DNA of 6,262 bases from Deltaproteobacteria bacterium (GTDB lineage Bacteria; Desulfobacterota; Desulfobacteria; Desulfobacterales; SG8-13): contig JAHEIV010000185.1 in assembly GCA_024639205.1 (NCBI GenBank), positions 1 to 6,262 of the forward strand. Reading direction: 5' to 3'. Both the position numbers and the translations under genes were made by a program. The stretch's first letter is position 1. Every line of letters begins with the position of its first letter. Below are positions 1 to 5,693 of this stretch, one piece after another. The notes beneath the pieces are model-generated. The model did not search any database. It was not told where the DNA came from and saw only the letters and a list, made by a program, of their open reading frames with translations.

Positions 1-141
1 GCAGCTCAGAATTGTTTCGACTTCGACCGCAGGTTCTGTGTTGGAGGGGCGAAACAGGTGCTGATTCCGGTGGCCACCGAATTTTATTCGACAGCAGGCC
101 ATGCCGGGGAGTGGTTCAGTTTCGAAAGGAAGGAGTCGTAG
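1..141 (+). CDS. C-terminal end of an unidentified gene (5' truncated by window edge)
   Basis: Frame 1 is open from the first base for 46 codons and ends at TAG 139-141, directly against the ATG of the next gene at 142. The visible tail contains FDFDRRFCVGGAKQVLIPVA and ends GEWFSFERKES. I do not recognise a family: there is no CxxCH haem motif, membrane segment or known catalytic motif in this stretch. The case for a real gene is indirect. The frame stays open, its composition resembles that of its neighbours, and the TAG-ATG junction with the ribosome binding site of the next gene inside it is the usual arrangement of two genes in one operon. It could still be a chance open frame, because 46 codons is short. 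Confidence 0.5.
   Translation, partial: AAQNCFDFDRRFCVGGAKQVLIPVATEFYSTAGHAGEWFSFERKES
127..135 (+). promoter_or_regulatory. Ribosome binding site for the 163-aa exported protein
   Basis: The purine-rich stretch AGGAAGGAG lies 6 bases before ATG 142 and matches the anti-Shine-Dalgarno sequence well. It fixes the start of the downstream gene and lies within the last codons of the upstream frame. Confidence 0.75.
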
Positions 142-633
142 ATGCAGCAGGGTCAACGGTTATTTACCATCATTGCGGTATTGTGCGCTGCGCTTGTCCT
201 GCAGCTGGTCCTGGTTTTTGCAGACAGCAAAGACACGCCGGCCAGAACCGCCGACGGTTTTGCAACTGCCTACTTTAATCTCAGCCCGTCCATGGCCGAT
301 TACCTGTGCAACGAATTCGTTGCGCAAGGAGATGAGAACCGGGTTCAGAACTACATCAATCAGGTTGCCGATGAAGCGCGACAATCTGGATTTGAGTTGA
401 ATTACATGCGGATGCGCCTGTTTTCCGTTCATACGGAAATCGTTTCCGCAAGCGAATCCGAGGCTGAGGTTCGAATCACCGCAAAGGCAAGACGCAACAT
501 CAACCCGGTGTTCACGCTCATTGCCAAACTGTTTGATATCGGAGAGACCCATCCGATAGACGAAACCCTGAAATTGATCAAGGAAGACGGCAAGTGGAAA
601 GTTTGCGGCCAAGCCTTTTCGCTGGCTGTCTGA
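142..633 (+). CDS. Exported or membrane-anchored protein of unknown function, 163 aa
   Basis: The start at 142 is supported by a strong ribosome binding site. Residues 7-26 are hydrophobic (LFTIIAVLCAALVLQLVLVF), followed by A-D-S. They would serve either as a signal peptide cut after VFA or as an N-terminal anchor, so the rest should lie in the periplasm. The remaining ~135 residues are alpha+beta in character. They end in the pattern LKLIKEDGKWKVCGQAFSL, a strand-turn-strand ending typical of NTF2-like or DUF4878-type lumenal domains, where 'xxExGxWKV' closes the cone-shaped fold. That assignment is an inference from pattern only, and no catalytic residues are evident. There is one Cys in the middle (C56) and one near the end (C154). 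It abuts the gene upstream and is followed by two stem-loops, so it probably ends a transcript. Function unknown. Confidence 0.85.
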   Translation: MQQGQRLFTIIAVLCAALVLQLVLVFADSKDTPARTADGFATAYFNLSPSMADYLCNEFVAQGDENRVQNYINQVADEARQSGFELNYMRMRLFSVHTEIVSASESEAEVRITAKARRNINPVFTLIAKLFDIGETHPIDETLKLIKEDGKWKVCGQAFSLAV

Positions 634-636
634 TGC

Positions 637-679
637 CTGCTGCCGGCCGTTGATGAATCGGTAAAAATTCCGGCAGCGG
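637..679 (+). terminator. Stem-loop downstream of the 163-aa gene (possible 3' end structure)
   Basis: GCTGCCGG at 639-646 and CCGGCAGC at 670-677 are perfect complements (8 bp), extended by a U-G and a C-G pair to 637/679. The loop is 23 bases. It begins 4 bases after the stop codon and has no T-tract after it, so it is more likely a 3'-end stabilising structure, or part of a composite terminator with the hairpin at 686-740, than a terminator by itself. Confidence 0.4.
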
Positions 680-685
680 TTGGAT

Positions 686-740
686 CAACAAAATGAAACG
701 AGGCCGACGACGTTTTGAAGTCTCGGCCTCGTTTGTGTTG
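686..740 (+). terminator. Probable intrinsic terminator, strong inverted repeat
   Basis: AAACGAGGCCGA (696-707) and TCGGCCTCGTTT (723-734) are perfect 12-base inverted arms. Inside them GAC 709-711 pairs with GTC 720-722 past a single bulged C. Outside, CAACA 686-690 pairs with TGTTG 736-740 across an asymmetric interior loop. An A-rich left flank and T-rich right flank (GTTTGTGTTG) give the terminator look, although the T-run is interrupted. The reverse strand has ATTTTGTTG after the stem, so it could work both ways. It probably ends the transcript of the 163-aa gene. It also covers a possible TTG start at 715 for the HD gene, which argues for the later ATG at 754. Confidence 0.6.
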
Positions 741-753
741 CGAACCCATACCT

Positions 754-1512
754 ATGAGGCCCGTCTACGCCAGCTTGCGCAAGCGCGCCCGGCGCATCGT
801 CTCCCGATTTCCCCCGCCTGATTTTTACGTCGACTGCGCTGCAGCCGTCCGGCAGTCTCGGCATATTTTCGAAACCGAGCCGGTGCTGCAGCAGCTTCGG
901 GGTCATCTCGCCAGAGAACTCGATGACGATTACGGACACGGCCTTCGCCATGCAGTCCGTGTGGCGCTGGATGCCGGGACCCTTATGCTGGTCGAGTGCA
1001 GCGATTCCGATGCCTCTGCAGTCCTTATCAATAGACAGGTCGTCGTTGTCCAAAGCGCCGGTCTGATGCATGACATCCGGCGAAAACATCCGGAGCATTC
1101 CGTGCAGGGAGCGATGGTCGCCGGCAAGTTGCTGGCCGGCTACTCGTTTTCCCGGGAGGAGGTCGACGATATTTGCATCGCCATTCGCTGTCATGAGGCT
1201 TTCAAGGCAAGTCTCCCATCCGGTAGTCCCGCCACTGTCCTGGTGTCCGACTGTCTGTATGATGCCGACAAATTCCGCTGGGGGCCGGACAATTTCAGTG
1301 ACACCCTCTGGGACATGTTGCGGTATACCAATCCTGAATTTGCAGCGTTCGTTTCGCGCTATCCGAGTGGAATGCAGCGCCTGGAAAAGATCAAGGATTC
1401 CTTTCGAACCGGCACCGGTCGAAAATACGGTCCGCAATTCATCGAGTTCGGCCTGTCCATCGGCAAAGAGCTCCTCGAGGTCATACACCAGGAGCACGGT
1501 CATCTTCTATGA
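754..1512 (+). CDS. HD-domain metal-dependent phosphohydrolase, 252 aa
   Basis: This is a probable cytoplasmic phosphohydrolase of the HD superfamily; the substrate cannot be told (nucleotides or other phosphate esters are usual for the family). Numbered from ATG 754, the metal-site residues appear in family order: H66 in DDDYGHGLRHAVRVALDAG, the HD pair H106-D107 in AGLMHDIRRKH, histidines H115 and H147 (CHEAF), and the distal Asp in SDCLYDADKF (D170/D172). There is no signal peptide, membrane helix or second domain such as a RelA synthetase or GGDEF. The frame can be extended to a TTG at 715, but that codon lies inside the inverted repeat at 686-740, so I prefer ATG 754. Neither start has a good ribosome binding site. 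The C-terminal ~80 residues are not typical HD core and I cannot assign them. A 272-codon frame on the opposite strand is a shadow. Confidence 0.85.
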   Translation: MRPVYASLRKRARRIVSRFPPPDFYVDCAAAVRQSRHIFETEPVLQQLRGHLARELDDDYGHGLRHAVRVALDAGTLMLVECSDSDASAVLINRQVVVVQSAGLMHDIRRKHPEHSVQGAMVAGKLLAGYSFSREEVDDICIAIRCHEAFKASLPSGSPATVLVSDCLYDADKFRWGPDNFSDTLWDMLRYTNPEFAAFVSRYPSGMQRLEKIKDSFRTGTGRKYGPQFIEFGLSIGKELLEVIHQEHGHLL

Positions 1513-1546
1513 CCGCATCGAGTAAAAATAATAATCCGGCCATGCC

Positions 1547-1576
1547 TTGAGGGAATGACACCGGATCTGATACAAT
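1547..1576 (+). promoter_or_regulatory. Probable sigma70-type promoter of the DUF3108 gene
   Basis: TTGAGG at 1547-1552 and TACAAT at 1571-1576 are separated by 18 bases, matching four of six and five of six consensus positions. Transcription would start near 1583, giving a leader of about 24 bases before ATG 1607. An inverted repeat ATCCGG (1534-1539) / CCGGAT (1561-1566) brackets the -35 element and could be an operator half-site pair, but six bases is short enough to be chance. Confidence 0.5.
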
Positions 1577-1606
1577 AACTGTAATGGTAACTGTGAGACG
1601 AATCTT

Positions 1607-2473
1607 ATGAAAATTCCACCGTATGGCAGACTGATAGGTGCTTTTGCAGCTCTGATGGTTCTTGGCTGGCTGTCTGCGGTGTCAGCCGACAGTCGGCCCA
1701 AGGCTTTTGCTCCGGGTGAGAAGCTGACATTCAACCTGAAGTGGGGCTTTATCCCGGCCGGACAAGCGGTTCTCGAGGTGCGATCCATGACGGTGATCAA
1801 CGGTGTTCCATCTTACCACTTTGTGATGGAGGCCAGAACCAACTCATTTATCGATACCATCTACAGATACCGCAGCCGTGTCGACGCGTATGCCAACCGA
1901 CAGCTGACCCGCTCCCTTCACTACAACAAAAAAACCGAACTCGGCGCAAAAACCAGGGAAGACACGGTCGATTTCGATTGGGATATGAACGTGGCCCGGT
2001 TCAACCGAACCGGAACATACCCCGGTGAAAAACCCGTGGTTCAAACCGAACAGCGGCGCATTCCATTGATGCCGGGTGCCTTCGACCCGCTCTCGATTTT
2101 TTATTACACGCGCCAGTTGGAGGTCGGTCCCGGAGCGCCGATCGAACGTCCGGTGTCGGACGGCAGAAAGTGCGTGCTGGCGACTGCGATGATTCTCAAA
2201 CGGGAAACCCTGCAGATAAACGGGAAGGACTACGACACCTATCTGGTGGAACCGGATCTGAAGCATGTGGGCGGCGTTTTTGAGAAAAGCAAAGACGCCA
2301 AGATTCAACTCTGGGTTACGGCCGATGAGCGCAGGATACCGGTAAAAATCAAAAGCAAGGTGTACGTCGGCTATTTTACCGGGGAGTTGGTCTCCGCACA
2401 ATTCCCCGGCGAAGCGGCCGACGGCGGCACCCAGGCTCTCGATACCGGTTCGCGCAAAGACAGCGGATCGTAA
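1607..2473 (+). CDS. Exported DUF3108-domain protein, 288 aa
   Basis: Residues 1-27 form a signal peptide (K2, R8, then hydrophobic GAFAALMVLGWLSAV, cleavage after S-A before DSRPKAF), so the mature protein is periplasmic. The mature part starts with FAPGEKLTFNLKWGFIPAGQ, which matches the opening signature of the DUF3108 family (P-G-E-x-L-x-[FY]-x-[LV]-x-[WY]-x-x-[IV]-x-A-G). The family's later features follow: a strand with RYRSRVDAYAN, the F-D-P-L-S-I-F-Y-Y motif near residue 160, and a final stretch LWVTADERRIPVKIKSKVYVG near residues 235-255. The length suits the family. Its function is not established; it is generally regarded as an envelope beta-rich protein. The last ~25 residues (GEAADGGTQALDTGSRKDSGS) look disordered. 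It has its own likely promoter at 1547-1576, but its ribosome binding site is weak (only GAGACG before AATCTTATG). A 157-base gap follows before the next gene. Confidence 0.9.
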   Translation: MKIPPYGRLIGAFAALMVLGWLSAVSADSRPKAFAPGEKLTFNLKWGFIPAGQAVLEVRSMTVINGVPSYHFVMEARTNSFIDTIYRYRSRVDAYANRQLTRSLHYNKKTELGAKTREDTVDFDWDMNVARFNRTGTYPGEKPVVQTEQRRIPLMPGAFDPLSIFYYTRQLEVGPGAPIERPVSDGRKCVLATAMILKRETLQINGKDYDTYLVEPDLKHVGGVFEKSKDAKIQLWVTADERRIPVKIKSKVYVGYFTGELVSAQFPGEAADGGTQALDTGSRKDSGS

Positions 2474-2501
2474 CGCCGGGAAACGATGCCGGTTGGTAAA
2501 C

Positions 2502-2566
2502 CGAAGCCGTCGTCGAATTCTCCAACCTCGATCCGGTCACCCTTTTGTGCTGAACCGACGGTTTTG
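2502..2566 (+). other. Possible long-range RNA helix in the gap before the small-protein/kinase unit
   Basis: Bases 2502-2512 (CGAAGCCGTCG) can pair without interruption with 2556-2566 (CGACGGTTTTG), 11 pairs including two G-U, closing a 43-base loop. A second hairpin, CGGTT 2490-2494 with AACCG 2499-2503 around a four-base loop, shares bases 2502-2503, so the two cannot form fully together. A third element, AACCG-A-CGGTT (2553-2563), repeats the same five-base words. This may be a weak terminator of the DUF3108 gene or a leader structure of the next unit. The rest of 2474-2630 shows no convincing promoter. Confidence 0.3.
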
Positions 2567-2614
2567 CCGCGAAATAAAGCCGGGATCGTGTGCCGCAATT
2601 CGATAATAAACCAC

Positions 2615-2622
2615 GGGGAAGG
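2615..2622 (+). promoter_or_regulatory. Ribosome binding site of the 70-aa protein
   Basis: GGGGAAGG lies 8 bases before ATG 2631 and is the best ribosome binding site in the central part of the window. The kinase gene that follows has only a weak one of its own, so this site may serve both through coupling. Confidence 0.65.
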
Positions 2623-2630
2623 CGAGTGAG

Positions 2631-2843
2631 ATGAAAATAATCCTCATTGTGGTGATCGCCGCTGCGCTGGTGCTGGGCGCATTGAACTTTCATTTCATTC
2701 TGACAGACAGCGGTCCCCGGGTGCTCCAGAAAACGGCCCTGACCTTCGAGCACACTTTCGTGGATGCAAGAGGTGCAAAGAAATACAAACTGCTGACAAC
2801 ACCGGCCCTTGTGAAAGCCGGTATAAAAGAGATCTTTGAATGA
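2631..2843 (+). CDS. Small single-pass membrane protein, 70 aa, coupled to the sensor kinase
   Basis: Residues 3-24 (IILIVVIAAALVLGALNFHFIL) form one membrane segment. It is followed by a ~45-residue polar part with TALTFEHTFVDARGAKKYKL and an end rich in alternating charges (ALVKAGIKEIFE). With one Lys before the segment and no clear signal-peptidase site, it could be anchored with the C-terminal part in the periplasm. I do not recognise a characterised family. Reality is supported by the strong ribosome binding site at 2615-2622, coding-like composition, and the four-base ATGA overlap with the kinase gene (its TGA at 2841-2843, the kinase ATG at 2840-2842). Such overlap usually means translational coupling and a joint role. 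It could be an accessory or regulator of the kinase in the membrane, but this is inference from position only. Confidence 0.8.
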   Translation: MKIILIVVIAAALVLGALNFHFILTDSGPRVLQKTALTFEHTFVDARGAKKYKLLTTPALVKAGIKEIFE

Positions 2844-4954
2844 CCATCCGAAGAAAATCGTATTTGCCGGCTGCAGCGGCTGTATTTGCCGCTATGGTGA
2901 TTTTATCCGCACCGGTGGGAGCGAATGACACCATCAAGGTTGGGGTGTATCAGAATAGGCCTTTGACCTTCATTGAACCAGACGGCTCCATAAAGGGATT
3001 TTTCATTGATATCCTCGAACACATCGCCACCAAGGAGGGCTGGAAAATCGAATACGTTCCGGATTCCTGGTCGGAGTGCCTGAACAAGATCAAAAAAGGG
3101 GAGACGGATCTTTTAGGGGTCATCGCCTATTCCGTGGAGCGAAACAAGCACATCGATTTCACCTATGAGAGCGTATTGACCGAATGGGGACAAGTTTACA
3201 CCTCCAATGATTCCGGAATTGAATCGATTCTCGATCTGCGGGACAAAAAGATCGCCGTGCTGCAGGCCGACATGCACTTTTTGAGTTTAAAAACGGTGAT
3301 GAACCAGTTCGGCATTCAGTGCCGTTACATCGAGGCTTTCGAATATGAAGATGTATTGATGCTGACCGAACTGGGTATCTGCGACGCCGGGCTGGTGAGC
3401 CAGTTTTACGGAGCACAGTATGAACGCCATTATGACATCACCAAGAGCGCCATCATTCTCAGCCCGCAAAAGCTCTATTGGGCAGCCCCCAAAGACCGGA
3501 ACTCCCAGATGTTGCTCACCCTCGATTTTCACCTGCGCCGGCTGAAAAAAGATGAGCAATCTTATTATTACCAGGTGCTCAACAAGTGGTTTGGCGTTGA
3601 TACCGATTCGCCTTACACGTTTTGGATCAAATGGTTCGGCATCGGCGCCGCAGCGTTGCTGCTGTTGTTTGTCGGCGCCAGCCTGATACTGAGCTCCCGG
3701 GTGAAGGTTCGCACCCGGGAGCTGTCTGCGAAGACCGAAGCCCTCGAAGGCGAAATCGAGCAGCGCAAGCATGCGGAAAGAGAAAGAGAGCAGCTGGAAA
3801 CCAAACTGCAAAGGGCTCAAAAAATGGAGGCCCTTGGCACGCTTGCCGGAGGCGTGGCGCACGATTTGAACAACATCCTTTCCGGGTTGGTCAGCTATCC
3901 CGAACTGATGCTGGTGGATCTTCCGCAAGAGAGCCGACTGCGAAGACCGATTCAGACCATGAAAGACTCGGGCGAAAAAGCCGCGGCCATCGTTCAGGAC
4001 CTGCTGACCTTGGCGCGCAGGGGCGTGGCGGTGACCGAGGTGGTCAGTCTCAACCGCATCGCCCGGGAATACCTGATGAGCTTTGAGTTCAGGAGGCTGA
4101 AAACAGACTACCCGGCTGTCCGGTTTGAAACCGTTCTCGCTAAAGACTTGCTGCACATCAGCGGATCGCCGGTTCACCTGTCAAAGACGCTGATGAACCT
4201 GGTTTCCAATGCGACCGAGGCCATAGCCGAAAGCGGCCATGTGACGATCGAAACGGAAAGTCGATACGTTGACCGTCCTATCAGCGGCTACGATGATGTA
4301 GAGGAAGGCGATTACGCCGTGTTGTCGGTAACCGACGACGGCATCGGCATATCTTCTGGCGACACCGAAAGGATCTTTGAACCCTTTTACACCAAGAAAG
4401 TCATGGGCCGCAGCGGCAGCGGCCTGGGCATGGCCGTCGTTTGGGGAACGGTAAAGGATCACCAGGGTTATATCGATGTCCAATCCACCAAGGGGCGCGG
4501 TACCCGGTTCACACTTTATTTTCCGGTGGTGCGGGAGGCAATGGCATTGCCGAAGCCGAAAGTCAAGCTTGCCGACCTGACCGGCAACGGGGAGCTCATC
4601 CTGGTAATCGACGACGTCCGTCAGCAAAGGGAAATTGCCTCGGATATGCTGGAAAAGATCGGTTACAGGGTCACGACGGCCCATAGCGGCGAAGATGCTG
4701 TTGCGTATCTACGTCAGCACACGGTCGATCTTTTGGTGCTGGACATGATCATGGAGCCCGGCATGGACGGTCTGGAAACCTACCGGCAGATACTGGCCAT
4801 CCATCCCGGCCAGAAAGCCGTCATTGCCAGCGGATTTTCCGAGACAGACCGGGTAAAAGAGGCCCAGCGCCTGGGGGCGGGGATGTATGTGAAAAAACCC
4901 TACACCCTGGAGAAGATCGGCCAGGCCGTCAAGGAGCAGCTGAATGCCGAATGA
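2840..4954 (+). CDS. Hybrid sensor histidine kinase with periplasmic solute-binding sensor domain and C-terminal receiver, 704 aa
   Basis: The domains in order are as follows. Signal peptide 1-28 (cut after P-V-G-A). One periplasmic SBP_bac_3-type sensor domain, 31-250 (KVGVYQNRPLTFIEPDGSIK, then V-E-R101-N-K-H-I-D-F). Membrane helix ~261-283. Coiled-coil linker ~285-330 (RTRELSAKTEALEGEIEQRK). HisKA with phosphoacceptor H341 in GGVAHDLNN. HATPase with N-box N453/N457, G1 box D499-D-G-I-G, F-box near F513 (EPFYTKK) and G2 box G526-S-G-L-G. Receiver 586-702 with acidic pair D591/D592, phosphoacceptor D635, S664 and K686. All key residues are intact, so kinase and receiver should be active. In amino-acid-binding relatives the ligand-contacting Arg is present (R101), but the usual second-lobe Asp position reads S-Q-F (187-189), so the ligand may not be a plain amino acid. 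There is no Hpt domain or DNA-binding output; the phosphate must pass to proteins encoded elsewhere. It overlaps the 70-aa gene by 4 bases. Confidence 0.95.
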   Translation: MTIRRKSYLPAAAAVFAAMVILSAPVGANDTIKVGVYQNRPLTFIEPDGSIKGFFIDILEHIATKEGWKIEYVPDSWSECLNKIKKGETDLLGVIAYSVERNKHIDFTYESVLTEWGQVYTSNDSGIESILDLRDKKIAVLQADMHFLSLKTVMNQFGIQCRYIEAFEYEDVLMLTELGICDAGLVSQFYGAQYERHYDITKSAIILSPQKLYWAAPKDRNSQMLLTLDFHLRRLKKDEQSYYYQVLNKWFGVDTDSPYTFWIKWFGIGAAALLLLFVGASLILSSRVKVRTRELSAKTEALEGEIEQRKHAEREREQLETKLQRAQKMEALGTLAGGVAHDLNNILSGLVSYPELMLVDLPQESRLRRPIQTMKDSGEKAAAIVQDLLTLARRGVAVTEVVSLNRIAREYLMSFEFRRLKTDYPAVRFETVLAKDLLHISGSPVHLSKTLMNLVSNATEAIAESGHVTIETESRYVDRPISGYDDVEEGDYAVLSVTDDGIGISSGDTERIFEPFYTKKVMGRSGSGLGMAVVWGTVKDHQGYIDVQSTKGRGTRFTLYFPVVREAMALPKPKVKLADLTGNGELILVIDDVRQQREIASDMLEKIGYRVTTAHSGEDAVAYLRQHTVDLLVLDMIMEPGMDGLETYRQILAIHPGQKAVIASGFSETDRVKEAQRLGAGMYVKKPYTLEKIGQAVKEQLNAE

Positions 4955-5002
4955 TCTGCATCCAGGTGCATTTTCCGCCTGCCGGGGTTCCGACCGAAAT
5001 CT
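4955..5002. other. Convergent junction between the kinase and the transglutaminase-like gene
   Basis: Only 48 bases separate the two stop codons. TGCA 4967-4970 and TGCA 4977-4980 could make a 4-bp stem followed by TTTT on the plus strand, too weak to call a terminator. No good terminator is visible for either transcript, so the two messages may overlap at their ends. Confidence 0.4.
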
Positions 5003-5692
5003 TTACCGGGGTATTCTTTTCAGGCTGTGGTCCGAAAAGATCTTGTACAGCGGGTTTTCATAAAATCCGGGGATTCGATAGATCTGATTTCTTTCCGGAT
5101 CGGTGTCGGTTTCCAGGATGCGCCATCGCTGTCCGTCATACGCCCGAACCCACATGTGTCCGTTGGAGATCCCGGCATACGCATCCACGCCCGCTGCCGT
5201 CAGGGCCGACACCAGCAGAATGGACAGGTTTTTGCAATCGCCTTTTCCGGCCCGGATGGTTTCTCTGACCGGCGCCCAGATTTCAGGCTCCGGTAAATAA
5301 TCAAACCGTTGCCGGACCACCTCCACGATGGCCTCGATTGTCGTGCCGCCGCCCGAAGCCGGGTCGGCGATCACTTCCGCAAGCAGAGCGGTGGCCGCCG
5401 GATCTATCAGGGTCTGAACCCTGGCACTCCCACCGGCCGTATCCACTACGAATTCCACCGGTCGGTACTGCTCGGTATACGTTCGGTTCAACACTTCAAT
5501 GTTCTGCGCCACATACTCCGTATAGGTATCCGCATCCCAGGGGCTGAGGCCGGGCACCCGGTCATTGGGGATGACGCACGTCAGCCGGGAGCAACCGGCG
5601 CTTGAACCGATCAAGCAAAACAGCAATCCGATCAAGGCATTGCGCCTGCGGCGGTCTTTTTTACCATTTCGATGCACACATAGGGTTGGCAT
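5003..5692 (-). CDS. Transglutaminase-like superfamily lipoprotein, 229 aa
   Basis: This is a probable periplasm-facing, membrane-attached protein with a papain-like transglutaminase fold; members act as peptidases, amidases or cross-linkers, and which applies cannot be told. The triad is visible in order: C153 in AGKGDCKNLSILLVSALTAAG, H179 in ISNGHMWVRAY, and D196 in RWRILETDTD. The stretch VVRQRFDYLPEP just before is the usual lead-in helix. The N-terminus has basic residues (KKDRRRR, 11-17), a hydrophobic stretch 19-30 and S-S-A-G-C34, a plausible though not ideal lipobox, followed by S35. The size fits a single domain. Its ATG is one base after the stop of mtgA, and no ribosome binding site of its own is visible, so translation probably depends on that of mtgA. 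This placement suggests work on the cell wall or envelope proteins. Confidence 0.88.
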   Translation of the reverse strand: MPTLCVHRNGKKDRRRRNALIGLLFCLIGSSAGCSRLTCVIPNDRVPGLSPWDADTYTEYVAQNIEVLNRTYTEQYRPVEFVVDTAGGSARVQTLIDPAATALLAEVIADPASGGGTTIEAIVEVVRQRFDYLPEPEIWAPVRETIRAGKGDCKNLSILLVSALTAAGVDAYAGISNGHMWVRAYDGQRWRILETDTDPERNQIYRIPGFYENPLYKIFSDHSLKRIPR

Positions 5693-5693
5693 T

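Noticed and set aside
160..612. 150-codon open frame on the minus strand opposite the 163-aa gene
   Set aside because: The plus-strand gene has a strong ribosome binding site and a signal segment. The minus frame has neither and would read into the upstream gene.
685..1503. 272-codon open frame on the minus strand covering nearly the whole HD gene
   Set aside because: The plus-strand reading carries ordered HD metal-binding motifs (H66, H106-D107, H147, D170/D172). The minus reading shows no recognisable domain and is explained by codon bias in GC-rich coding DNA.
1844..2401. 185-codon open frame on the minus strand inside the DUF3108 gene
   Set aside because: The plus strand has a signal peptide and DUF3108 signatures. 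The minus reading has no domain or ribosome binding site.
2602..2607. GATAAT as a possible -10 element for the small-protein/kinase unit
   Set aside because: No acceptable -35 hexamer occurs 16-18 bases upstream; the nearest TTGCCG (2564-2569) is 32 bases away.
3836..3850. TGGCACGCTTGCC, resembling a sigma54 -24/-12 promoter
   Set aside because: The spacing between GG and GC is too short for a sigma54 site, and the sequence lies inside the conserved GTLAGG coding motif of the kinase.
3287..4177. 296-codon open frame on the minus strand inside the kinase gene
   Set aside because: The region encodes sensor, membrane helix and HisKA of the kinase without interruption on the plus strand. The antisense product is low in hydrophobic pattern and rich in Gln/His/Arg, typical of a shadow frame.
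4983..5012. Direct repeat CCGGGGT near the convergent stops
   Set aside because: Only seven bases in two copies, with the second copy overlapping the last codons of the transglutaminase-like gene; compatible with chance.
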